Below the pieces are notes generated by a model. That model was given only the letters and a program-made list of their open reading frames with translations, was not told the DNA's origin and made no database searches. Shown piece after piece: positions 1-9,637 of a DNA stretch of 64,000 nucleotides. This DNA comes from Antitrichia curtipendula (lineage: Eukaryota > Streptophyta > Bryopsida > Hypnales > Leucodontaceae). The translations under genes and the position numbers were made by a program. The stretch spans positions 22,196,001 to 22,260,000 of the forward strand of contig OX579635.1 in the NCBI GenBank assembly GCA_951230915.1. Direction: 5' to 3'. How positions within the stretch are numbered: position 1 is the stretch's first letter; each line of letters opens with the position of its first letter.

Positions 1-290
1 AATCACTATGTTGTCAAAAAACAGTGTTTGGTCCTTTATGGGTTAAGTCCACGCCCGACCTTCTTGAGTCCGTGCCCCGACTTACCTGAGTCCACGCCTT
101 CCATATTTTACGTCCCCGCTTGATCTAAGTCCACGCCCTAACTCGCGCTGGCAACCGGATGGTCAAGGTAAATCCAAGTGGCATTTTTTTCCACGTATGA
201 AAGTCAACTCCTTGTTGACTACAATGGATGGGCGAGGAACTCTACCGGACGGGTGAACAAGCGGACAGTCCGTCCAGTGTGACAACCCTG
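1..290. repeat. hAT-like right-end unit A with AGTCCRCGCC repeats
   Basis: The segment holds loosely repeated AGTCCRCGCCC/ACTT blocks, then an AT-rich stretch with AAGTCAACTCCTTGTTGAC, and ends in GACAACCCTG at 281-290. That terminus is identical to the right end of the 16-kb hAT element at 48843-48852. The same order of parts recurs in 291-703, about 413 bp on. The left end of the element lies outside the window or is lost. Confidence 0.55.
281..290 (-). repeat. hAT-type terminal inverted repeat (right end), copy A
   Basis: GACAACCCTG, the reverse complement of the CAGGGTTGTC end seen at 32583-32592. It follows directly on a GTCCGTCC-containing stretch, as at the right end of the complete element. 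No matching left end is visible. Confidence 0.5.
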
Positions 291-703
291 CTTTCAGTCC
301 GCGTCCTGACATGAGTCCACGCCCCTGCCGTATTCTGTTCGCGCCCTGATATGAGTCCGCGCTCTGCCCGACTTAAGTCTGCGCCCATCCAAAAGTCCGT
401 GCCCGTCCTGTTTAAGTCCGCGCCCTAACTTAAGTCCGCGCTCTGCCCGACTTAAGTCTGTATCCACCCATAAGTCCACGCCTTGTCTTGTTTAAGTCCG
501 CGCCCGGATTGAAGTCCGCGCCTTGTTTGACTTAAGTCCGCGCTCGGAGTCTGAGTTGACAGCCAAGTAATTCCACGTCAACCTTTTTTTTAATTCTCAT
601 AAAGTCAACATGTTGTTGATTACATCGGACGAGCAAAGCCTCAATCGGATGGGCGAACCGGACGGGCGGGCGGGCGGGCGACTTGCTCGGTGTGACAACC
701 CTG
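291..703. repeat. hAT-like right-end unit B, duplicate of unit A
   Basis: Imperfect repeats of AGTCCGCGCCC joined by CTGACATG, ACTTA or GTTTA, followed by TTCCACGTCAAC, AAGTCAACATGTTGTTGAT, a GGGCGGGCGGGCG run and the terminus GACAACCCTG at 694-703. The order matches the first 290 bp, so right-end modules lie head to tail. Confidence 0.55.
694..703 (-). repeat. hAT-type terminal inverted repeat (right end), copy B
   Basis: GACAACCCTG, preceded by TCGGTGT as the first copy is preceded by CCAGTGT. Its spacing from copy A is 413 bp. Confidence 0.5.
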
Positions 704-829
704 TGAAAAATGCCACTTTTAAGGGCAATGAGAAAAAAAGTTTTTTTTTGAATTTAAAAAAATTCAACCAGACAATTTGTACTGGAATACTTTAATTGGG
801 AATATGTGGAAAAAATTTGAAGTTAGAAG

Positions 830-1240
830 AAAAAGTTTTTTATAACCTTATCCAACATGGTCAACAAACTTTAACTCCAAGGTCCCAAAGTGAGATTTTT
901 GTACTACGCACATGGTTATGGGGGGGTTAGTTGTATCCTGTGTTATGTTAGTACTTAGTAATATACCTACCAAATTTTAGAAGTAGAAAAGGAGTTTTGC
1001 ATATGCTCCTTGAACTGTCCAAAAAGTTAAAAGCAACATAATTTTTTTATCCAAACACTTGTTTAGGAACAAAATTATATTTCTACCAAGGCCGAGTACA
1101 CATGTTCATACTTTGTATCAAAATTTCGTGAATATCCAACCAAAATTGACTTTGTGTGCAACTACCCAAGGCTTCTTGGGAGATTCTTGATTTCTTTGGT
1201 AAGTTGAACAGTCACTTGGTCCTTGACTCCTTGGTCCAAA
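830..1240 (+). repeat. Dispersed AT-rich repeat, also present near 62320-62690
   Basis: Shared blocks occur in the same order in both places: CAACAAACTTTAA, ATGTTATGTTA, CTACCAAATTT followed by AGAAG, a CTTTGTRTCAAA/CTTGTGTCAAA block, and CAAAATTGACTTTG. There is no coding potential. The second copy sits inside a TTAACCCCTAAA-type element, so this may be a truncated member of that family. Confidence 0.4.
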
Positions 1241-2972
1241 AATGACCTTGTTCGTGTATTATTTCATTCAATGAGGGCAGCAAAGAAGCTGTAGAACATA
1301 CCGACCAGAATTTAGTTAATGGAAATCGCCTGCAGCAAAATTGATAGAGGCTACGAATTCAAAAGAGAGATTAACTGTGGTCACTCCGACGACGCTCAAT
1401 ATAATAAGTTTCAAAACTTCAGAACTTGAACATCGTTCAGAGCAGCCTCATCACATCGATCGATCTCAATACTATTAAGACATTTAAGGCAGGCGTTTAT
1501 ATATTTGAATTGTTTGTTTTCTGACCGACATTGGGATCTGGATTTAAGAGTTCAATTTAAGTACATTTCAAAACATTCGGTTTCCATGAACAAAACACAG
1601 ATCAACATACACTGAGCAAAGCCTCCTGTTGTAACTTACTTGACCAACGGCTTTGATCTTTCTTGGCTCTTGCAATTAACGTGCGGGGAATTAACTGTTT
1701 AGTTTCATTTTGGACTCGTGAAACGATCTGAAGAAATGAGCTCCTATTTTGGCATTTGAAAACCTTGGTAGCTGCTTGGGTACGTGATGACTGTATTAGT
1801 CGATGACACCGTTCACATGTTGATGGACTTATGAGAACTTACATGTATTTTAAAACTTACAATAAAAATTCCACGACTAAACAAAACACAGAACAACTGG
1901 CTGGTTAGGTGCAAACAGGCTGGATCGATCCACGACTTTGATCTTGCTTGATTTTTTGGAACGTGAGGAAATTGGTAGTATAAATTTGGCTCGTTGAAAC
2001 GTGAGAAACTATTAGCTTCTATTTTGGCGTGTGAGGAACGCGGCAGCTGCTTGGGAAACGACTTAATAAACTGTATGTTAGTTGTCCCATGACGTACGAT
2101 GGCCTCGAGGTAGGGCAATTTGAAGCCATGGGATTAAATTTCTCTGGGCCCCCGTTGAGAATAATCAGCTTCTATTCACGGGGGAGCAACTCTTATTTAT
2201 TATAAGCAGATTTATTGTGTCTTATTTTACAAAATATTATGATTTAATCACCTATGACTGTCCTGATATAGATCTCACTGGAAAGAGGACACTGAGAGTT
2301 TTCAGAATTTGCATTTTGAGTGTCAAAAATGTTATCTATAACTAGATAAAACACTGTACAATAAGTGAAAAAAATATGGCATTTTATTATGCAAGGGTGT
2401 GAGGACAAAAATATCCTTGAATTTTAGGACTTATCATAAGACTTACTATAAACTGTATCATATATCTATAGAACTTTCTATCGAAAGGACTTATTATGAG
2501 TTATTATAAATGAATAAACAAGTCTAAGTTGACTTATTGTGCCGCACAGCCCTGCCGATAATAACTGAGTTGCCCCCATCGGGCTTCTATTTTGGCACTT
2601 GATGAAACTGAATGGTAGGAGTTTGGGTGTTACTTTATCAGTTTCTTGTGGGACGCTTCACATGCAATTTATCCTCGACGTCGTTCTATTCGAAGCTAAG
2701 TAGGTGAGGCATATACGGGTAGTCTGGTTATAGATTTCACTGGCGCAGCGGCGACACTGAAACCCGCTCGTTTTCTTAAAACAACCGGCGATTTCTTTTT
2801 TAGAAAGATATCCTCAGGCATTGAAATTTAGTCTGGAGTGCGTTTTTTTAGTTCATTTTCTCATTTACATAAAATCATGAGTTTGGTGAAGCAGTGCCAC
2901 TGCTCCTTTGGAATGTACTCGATACACCCAGACCTCCGTCCTTAATATCACGTGCGAAATGCAGTCTGTGAG
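1241..2972. other. Non-coding spacer with degenerate ~280-bp direct repeats
   Basis: Two imperfect units, about 1575-1855 and 1860-2130, share AACAAAACACAGA, CTTTGATCTT, TTCTATTTTGGC and GTAGCTGCTTGGG blocks. A third partial copy lies near 2580-2690. TATAGATYTCACTGG also occurs near 2267 and near 2728. No gene is recognisable. Confidence 0.35.
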
Positions 2973-3209
2973 GGCCAGGGAGGATTGACCCCTGTATTGC
3001 CCCATATTTTACCCCTGTAGAAAACACTGGAATTTTTTATTTGCCGCATATGATAAAATTTGAAAATTCTGAATTCATATTTGCAATCAGAGGCCCCAAA
3101 TTAGTCTAGGGGCATGCTGAGATTATGAAAAAATTTAGCGGCACAAAATAGGGGGCAAATTTTATATTTACCTTTTAATGGGGCAATACAAGGGTCAATC
3201 CTTCTTGAG
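2973..3209. mobile_element. MULE-type MITE, 237 bp
   Basis: The ends are inverted repeats around GGATTGACCCYTGTATTGCC (left about 2981-3006, right about 3178-3202). A direct repeat AGTCTGTGAG flanks them exactly at 2963-2972 and 3210-3219, fitting the 9-10 bp target duplication of Mutator-like elements. The interior is AT-rich and non-coding. A relative sits at 39957-40160. Assignment to MULEs is by duplication length only. Confidence 0.6.
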
Positions 3210-3219
3210 AGTCTGTGAG

Positions 3220-3855
3220 TTGCGATGGACAGGAGTTTTGCAACCAGTGTCAATGTAAATGTAAGGTAGGATGCTCTAAAAGAGACACTTTCATGGGTCT
3301 ATGTGGATGGAAAGATTGTTAGCTTATTTTTCAGACAAAGAGAAATAGATGCGGCATATAACACAAGTGATATTATATTTTTTGAAGCATTATTGAATTA
3401 CATATGAATTTTCAAAGATTTCCATGGTAGACACCTACTTGTGACCATAAGTCTTCCAAACTCCATTCCCTTGCAAATACAATAGATGCAATAGAACTTT
3501 TATAAAGCAAGAGGGACAGGACAAGTTTGACACATTGCATTCGAGAGGTTTATTATTACAATCAGAGAAGGTCATTGCATTAATAAAGTTTGCATTCATT
3601 GCTTTAATGAGTTCATAGTGATTTTTCATACCATAATGTACAATCAAAGAACATTAGACACATTGGCCACTGGATTTGGATACAATACAACATTTTCTCA
3701 TTTTCACTTTCTTTTGTGGTTGAATGGCTATTATTTATTATGGTTGCATGACAGTCATTTATTATGTTTTGCTAGTTGCGGATCGAGACTAACTATCAAC
3801 ATCAATTCACATTTTGAAAGGTTTATTAGAAGAGCCAATGCCTAAAGAAGTCAAT
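3220..3855. other. AT-rich spacer, nothing recognised
   Basis: Only short chance reading frames are present. No family motif, terminal repeat or tandem array was seen. Confidence 0.4.
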
Positions 3856-4440
3856 TTAACCCCTAAAACTCCGAGGGTGTTTTCTACCAAAAAACACTCA
3901 AAACTACTACTTTTGTTGTATTCACTTAAGGAAACCATTTTTTTTTTTTTTTTAAATTTAACTATAGGATCTTGTACTTAACTTATCTGAGATCATGTAG
4001 CAAGAATTTCATCAAATTTGACAATACGGATTGGAAGATATTAGCATTCAAAGTTGAACAAAAAGTTTTTTTTCAAGAAGATGCTTAAATTGCCCAAAAA
4101 ACTAAGATTGTCCATAACTTTCTCATCCCTAGTCCAAATAGAATGAATCAAAGATTCATGTATAGGTAAGAACATAATCTTTTAGGAAAAAAATTCAAAA
4201 AATTTATTTTGACTTTTTGTAAATTTTTGGGGGCTGCCCGCCAATCTCCATTTCTTGCTCATTGTGCCATAACTTTTTCATCCGGCATCCGATTGAAACA
4301 AAAATTATATATCTACACAGCTCTTGCAAAACTACACAACCTCAAAAAATCTCAAAAAAATTCACTTCAAATTGAAACAATAGGAACCTATCCGGACCCA
4401 AATTGTCCTCCGAGGGGACAAGCGGGGTTTTAGGGGCTAA
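3856..4440 (+). mobile_element. MITE-like element with TTAACCCCTAAA ends, copy 1
   Basis: It starts TTAACCCCTAAAACTCCG and ends GGGGTTTTAGGGGCTAA, an inverted pair of about 16 bp. The interior has the core GGATCTTGTACTT, ATTTCATCAAATTTGAC, then GATATTAGCATTCAAAGTT near 3966-4066. Related cores lie at 36982-37081, 46498-46596, 62205-62302 and, inverted, 63590-63690. It has no coding sequence. The target duplication is unclear, so the superfamily is open. Confidence 0.5.
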
Positions 4441-5593
4441 AGATCACCTCAAATCCGTTCTAGATCTAAATTTAGGATCAATTTAAAGAAGATAGTCACT
4501 TTTAGAGTAAACTACCTTAGTCAATACTATTAACCCCTAATTTTTTTGGCTTCACACTTCATTTCACTTCCACCATTCTATGATTTTTTAAGTTTTTAGT
4601 ATTCTTGATTCTAATGTTCTATTCTTACTATCAAATGATTTGAAACTTTTGTTAGATTGAAGCAATTTTGGATTCCACAACAAAGTATTTACAAAGTCTT
4701 TGCAATTTGAAAAATTTGCATTTCAATTCTTCAATTTTGGTCATCATTGGTTGTGAAGGAAGAAATTTATCAAGTGGTGATGTTCTTGAGTTCAATAATA
4801 CCTCCAAGGTATCTTCTTTACATTTGTTTTGAACAAACATGAATTCATATATAGAATGGTAGTTTGAACATTGAGTTTCAACATTGAGCAATTTGACCTA
4901 ATGTGAGTAACTTAAGCTTCATTTGAACAATTTGAGTGTAATTTGGGCTTTAATTTAACTTAATTCCAAGAGATTGACATAATAAGAGCCAAATTGGAGC
5001 AATTAGAGCATTCTTAGAGCAATTTGACCTTCATTTGAACAAATTGTGTAATTTGAATTTCATTTGATCTAATTTGGGCAATTTGAGTTTGATTTTAACA
5101 ATATGAGTCAAATGTTATCAATGCGATGTAAACTAATGTCAATAGTTTGACCTACTTAGAACCTAATTTGAATAACTTTAGCATTTTTTGAGGCAAACAT
5201 GAACAATTGAATGTAATTTCAATGGTTTGATTTAATTTGAGCAATTTGATGCACACTAATTTGAATTTGATCAATTTGGCTAAATTTAACCTAAATGTTG
5301 AAATAGGTGCCAACATCCAAAATTTTGTTGTTGAATATATATTGATGTGTTATGGATGTTAGGAGACGCAAAATTTGGAGTGAAGTGGAGCATATTCAAG
5401 TTAGGGGTGTATACTTTTGAAGCACAAGTTATATAGGTGCAATTTTAAACCCATTTTTTTTGTGATTCAAAAAAATTTTACATTCTAAAGTGCAAGTTTT
5501 GGGATTTATGATTGCATCTTTTGTAGACTATGGCTCAAGCTTTGTTTACAATTGATGACTATGTAATGTTGACATTAATAGTATTGGACCTAT
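4441..5593. other. Left flank of the chromovirus insertion, with CAATTTGA-type degenerate repeats
   Basis: From about 4860 to 5300 the words AATTTGAGCAATTTGA, AATTTGACCT and variants recur irregularly. The final bases reading GGACCT-AT join across the retrotransposon to G-TTTATCC at 22644, giving a Helitron-like Gly-Pro-Met before a zinc finger. The 5' part of the Helitron should therefore lie here, but I cannot place its terminus. Confidence 0.45.
5589..5593. repeat. Left 5-bp target-site duplication of the chromovirus array
   Basis: CCTAT directly left of the first LTR; its partner TCTAT lies at 22639-22643 (4 of 5 match). Five bases is the usual Ty3/gypsy duplication length. The mismatch fits an old insertion. 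Confidence 0.65.
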
Positions 5594-5913
5594 TGTAAGA
5601 ATGTGCATACTTCACCCATGATTCTGTCGACACTCCAGTTCCTTCCTATAATCGTTTATCTTTAACACCGCACATAATTACCTGCAAAACCTACATCTAT
5701 GGGAAAGCAACCAACAATCAAGAGAAACCATAAGCCAAAACATTCTCCTATATTAACAAGATGTGATGTGAGAGACAAGCCTCTCTCACTAGGCTTTGAT
5801 AGCAATGACAACCCAACCGCCATAACTACCTTAGGGCATAAACTATTGGTATAAGTCTCCTCCCCTTAGGTTTACTTGTCCCTAAGTCCAGCTATTATGA
5901 TGGAGTCATAACA
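5594..5913 (-). repeat. LTR 1 (outer left; 3' LTR of copy 1)
   Basis: 320 bp, TG...CA ends on the plus strand (TGTAAGAATG to GTCATAACA). It differs from LTR 4 at seven sites. It alone has G at 5602 and C at 5748; the latter turns the minus-strand TATAAGAG into TATAGGAG. An inverted repeat GTGAGAGA...TCTCTCAC lies in the middle. Confidence 0.9.
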
Positions 5914-5916
5914 TTA

Positions 5917-5930
5917 CCCCCCCTTTTAGG
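5917..5930 (-). promoter_or_regulatory. Polypurine tract of copy 1
   Basis: On the minus strand this reads CCTAAAAGGGGGGG, three bases before the 3' LTR. It is the expected site for plus-strand priming. Identical tracts lie at 11492-11505 and 17067-17080. Confidence 0.8.
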
Positions 5931-6669
5931 TCCTAGTGCTTGGTCCTGGAGCGTGAGGATGTTGAAAATGAAATTCTTTAACCACCTCTGGAGCATTTTT
6001 TAAATTTTCTGCAGGTTCCCACGAGTTTTGTTCGGGCCCATAGCCCTCCCAAGAGATGAGATATTGGAGTTTTTTCCCGCGACCGCTTAACTGTGAATCC
6101 AATATTGTATTAACCTCCCATTCAATATCCCCCTCTGGAGTTACAATTGGTGGCGGTTGTTTGTACTTACGGCCGGGAATGGTGTCTTGCCGATACCGCT
6201 CTAAAAGTGAAACATGGAAAACGTCGTGGATGCGGAGGGTTTTAGGTAGTTTTAATTGATATACTAAGTCGGATACTTTAGATATAATAGGATATGGCCC
6301 CAAAAACTTTGGTGCTAGTTTTTTGGACGGTTGCATTGTAGCAATATTGTTATGCCTAAGTAATACTTTATCTCCAACTTTAAAACCAGGTTGTTTTTGA
6401 ACATGCTGATCATAGTGTCGTTTAGCTTGCTCCCCCGCAAGCTTTATCATAATTTTCACCTCTTCGTGGATATCTTGTAATTGACGGATTCTTTCTTCAG
6501 CTGCGGGGACTGTCGAATTTGTAGAGTTTTTAAAAGATAATGTTGGATGATAGCCATATGTGGCATAAAAAGGTGAGAACCCTGTTGCAGAGTGGAGGGA
6601 GTTATTATATGCAAATTCAACTATGGGTAGAAGGTCTGACCAATCATCTTGTGTCCTTGTTGTGAACAT
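5926..6669 (-). pseudogene. Chromovirus copy 1: integrase C-terminus, GPY/F module and chromodomain
   Basis: A 247-codon segment that continues in the same frame as the upstream integrase portion, from which it is separated by a TGA at 6670-6672. It holds the end of the integrase core, the KFLGPYPI form of the GPY/F module (residues about 121-128) and a chromodomain at about 182-222 (EWEVNTIL, YLISWEGY, NSWEP). The aromatic cage residues Trp184, Trp207 and Tyr210 are present, as in chromodomains that bind methylated histone H3 tails. In chromoviruses this domain steers integration to heterochromatin. The TGA is explainable as CGA to TGA, and identical stops occur in copies 2 and 3. Confidence 0.85.
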
Positions 6670-7914
6670 TCACAGAATTTGTTCTAGAACTTGATTGACC
6701 CGCTTTGTTTGATTGTCGGATTGCGGGTGGAAAGCTGTTGTAGGAGCCGGATAAATGCGAAGAAGCTCATACAACCTTCGCATAAATTTTGAGACAAATA
6801 CTGGACCACGGTCAAAAATTATCTCTTCGGGTGTTCTGTGATGTTTCCAAATGTGATGGAGATATAACGTGGCAATTCCATTTGAATCAATGGTTTCCTT
6901 AGTGGGAATAAAATGTGCTAATTTGGTATTCTTATCCACTACAACCAAAATTGTATCAAACCCTGCACTATTTGGTAATTTCACGATAAAGTCAGTTGTA
7001 ACTTGCTTCCATGGAGCTTCCGCTGCTGGAATGGGTTGAAGTAACCCATATCGACGATGGCGTGTAGGCTTGGATCGCTGACACATGTCACAACCGTCGA
7101 CATATCGGTGAACATAGAGCCGCAAAGTTGGCCAATAAAATATTCGTGTGACGAGATCTACTGTCTTCACCCGACCTGGATGTGCTGCCATTGGGGCATC
7201 GTGTCTAGACCGTAATATTTGACGTCGAAGTTCTTCCTCATCGGGTACATATATCGCATTTCTAAAGTAAAGAACCCTGTCTTGAAAATCATATTGTTGA
7301 AATTGCCGGCGGATGTTCGCCGGTGCGCCATTAGGGTTGTTCATAAAAAAATTTAAAATTGGTTCAAGAGTCATGTCTTCTTTTGTAGCTAATTTAATAT
7401 TTTGAATAATTTGGGCATCGTTCCATATTGGTTTGCATGTTTCTAACATTGCTAGTCGTAATAATGGTGTAGAAATACCTTGAGAATTTTCTTTTATATC
7501 CGTTCGCCTAGATAATATATCTGCTCGTCCATTCAACGACCCCGGTCTATGTTGAATAACAAAATCAAATGCTGATAGCATCTCAGACCATCTCGCTTGC
7601 CGCCGATTAAGTTGCTTTGTAGTTAAGAATTGTTCTAAATTTTTGTGGTCAGAAATCACCTTGACCTGGTGCGACGATCCCTCAAGATAAACTCGCCAAT
7701 CCTGGAATGCCAAGACGATACTTAATAATTCTTTGTCATATATATCATAATTTCTTTCGGCCGGTGTCATTTTAGAACTTCGGAACGCACAGGGATGAAG
7801 ATGGCCATCCTCCCCATGTTGTGACAAAATTCCTCCCGTTGCGATGTCAGATGCGTCTGTTTCAACAATAAATGGCTTCTCAAAATTTGGGTGTATTAAT
7901 AATGGAGCCTTCAA
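6670..7914 (-). pseudogene. Chromovirus copy 1: RNase H and integrase core
   Basis: About 414 codons. RNase H residues Asp20 (ETDAS), Glu62, Asp89 and Asp132 are visible. The integrase zinc finger has His238, His245, Cys275 and Cys278. The core has Asp308 (TTDFIV) and Asp368 (IFDRGP), but residue 404, exactly 35 residues on, is Lys in QTKRVNQ where the family has the catalytic Glu. The frame joins to the RT part by a one-base shift in a T run near 7915-7920, so there is no genuine start codon (the first codon is TTG). It ends in TGA at 6670. The lost Glu, the frameshift and the stop are shared by all three copies, so this integrase was dead before amplification. Confidence 0.85.
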
Positions 7915-9575
7915 AAATCGAGATTGATTTCTTCAAACGCTTCTTGTGTTAATTGAGTCCATTGAAATGATTGATTTTTCTGTGTCAATGTTGTCAATGG
8001 GACTGCAATTTTTGAATAATCACAAATGAATCTACGGTAGAAATTTGCAAACCCCAAGAATGCTTGTACCTCTTTTACTGTTTTTGGAGTTGGCCATTCC
8101 CGAATTGCTTGGACCTTATCCGGGCACATTTCCAAGCCTTTGCCTGAAACAATCATTCCTAAGAACTCGACCGAGCTCCGATGGAATTCACATTTGGATG
8201 CATTTGCATACAGGCCATGCTGTTGTAACCGCTTGAGAACCTTTTGTACCACCTGTTGATGTTCCTCCAAGGTGTTAGAAAAAATGAGTATGTCATCTAG
8301 GTAGATTACCACGGAGATATCCAATAGATCACTGAAAATGTATTGCATATGTGCTTGGAATTGAGCCGGGGCATTGGTTAAGCCAAATGGCATTACTAAA
8401 TACTCATACAGTCCATACCACGTTTTAAATGTTGTCTTGAACTCATGACCCACTGCCATTCTAACTCTATGATAGGCTTGTCTTACATCCAACTTGGTAA
8501 AGAATTTTGACCCAATTAACCGATCAATGAGTTCGGGAATTAATGGTAACGGATATCGGTTTCTTATTGTGACGCTGTTTAAATTACGATAGTCAATGCA
8601 AACTCTAATCGAGCCATCCTTCTTTCGAGCAAATACAATGGGGGTAGAAACGGAAGATTTCGATCTTCTAATCCACCCTTTTCCCAAATTTTCTTCTAAA
8701 TATCGTCGAAGTTCCTCCAACTCTACTGGCGACATGGGGCGCAAACCGGTATTGCGCGGTTCTTGCCCTTCTTTAAATTCAATCTTCATGTCTGACGGCC
8801 CATGCTCAGGTAACTCATTAGATGCTTCTTCGCTGAAAGCCTCACGTATGTCCTGGTATTGAGTTGGAATAAGTTCTTCAATATTTTCCTTACTTGACAG
8901 CTCAGATATTTCCAACATATAAATTTCAGCCCCCTTAGCTGATAATCTAAAAGCTGCTGGTGATACCATTGCATGTCTTGGAGCTGTAGCCCCTACGGTG
9001 TCCGCTTGCTTCGATTTTATCAAGCTTTTATCCTGCTTACTTTGATCAACAAGCTCCATGGTGAGCTCTACCGTTTCCTTCCTTCCATCTTTAGCAACCT
9101 GCAAGCAATTTCCGAGACAATAACTTGAATCGAATGACACCTCCCGTTGCGACGACCGAATAGTGGGATCATGGCGGACCAACCAAGGCGTTCCCAATAC
9201 ACACGGGTAACGTCCAGTGTTTGTGATATCCGCTGTCAACCATTCTCGATGGTTTCCTACTTGTAATTCCACTGAGGCTTCATGAGTAATAAGGCCTGAG
9301 TTGATAATTCTTCCATCAATTACCCTAACCTCTCGTGGAACCGCCTTAGTTTTTATCTCCGCTTGGCAATCCCGAGCAAACTGGGGATGCATAAATATTC
9401 CAGTTGCCCCAGAATCCACCAAGGCGGTAGCTGCTCGTGAATTCAATTGGGCATTCAATGTCACATGCGATCCTTGATCCATTGTGGCTCCTAAATATGA
9501 AGGTGCATGGGGATTTAGCATCCTAGATCCTAATGAGGGCGAGGCTTGCTCGTGAGGACATATCTCTGCAGCCAA
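7911..9575 (-). CDS. Chromovirus copy 1: protease and reverse transcriptase
   Basis: 554 codons counted from a TTG, but the frame is open upstream to the gag end, and entry is probably by -1 frameshifting at 9656-9662 rather than by an own start. The aspartic protease active site is VDSGA (Asp54). The RT has KLDVRQAYH near 361-369, VCIDYRNLN near 325-333 and the catalytic YLDD at 425-428, with the usual MPFGLTNAP between. The product copies element RNA to DNA in the virus-like particle. The frame ends prematurely at 7911 by a single-base shift in a T run at the RT/RNase H border. Residue 274 is Arg here and in copy 3 but His in copy 2. Confidence 0.88.
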   Translation of the reverse strand: MAAEICPHEQASPSLGSRMLNPHAPSYLGATMDQGSHVTLNAQLNSRAATALVDSGATGIFMHPQFARDCQAEIKTKAVPREVRVIDGRIINSGLITHEASVELQVGNHREWLTADITNTGRYPCVLGTPWLVRHDPTIRSSQREVSFDSSYCLGNCLQVAKDGRKETVELTMELVDQSKQDKSLIKSKQADTVGATAPRHAMVSPAAFRLSAKGAEIYMLEISELSSKENIEELIPTQYQDIREAFSEEASNELPEHGPSDMKIEFKEGQEPRNTGLRPMSPVELEELRRYLEENLGKGWIRRSKSSVSTPIVFARKKDGSIRVCIDYRNLNSVTIRNRYPLPLIPELIDRLIGSKFFTKLDVRQAYHRVRMAVGHEFKTTFKTWYGLYEYLVMPFGLTNAPAQFQAHMQYIFSDLLDISVVIYLDDILIFSNTLEEHQQVVQKVLKRLQQHGLYANASKCEFHRSSVEFLGMIVSGKGLEMCPDKVQAIREWPTPKTVKEVQAFLGFANFYRRFICDYSKIAVPLTTLTQKNQSFQWTQLTQEAFEEINLDF

Positions 9576-9637
9576 CTCGCTTTTGGAAAATGCAGCGGCT
9601 GCAGTCTGGGGCTTGCCCGGGTACCGAGCTAATTTTC

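Noticed and set aside
5790..5820. tRNA-Met primer-binding-like TTGCTATCAAAGCC on the minus strand
   Set aside because: It lies within the LTR in all four copies, not at the LTR/internal border, so it cannot be the primer site of this element.
8596..8862. Plus-strand frames within the chromovirus (and equivalents in copies 2 and 3)
   Set aside because: Antisense shadows of the protease-RT gene.
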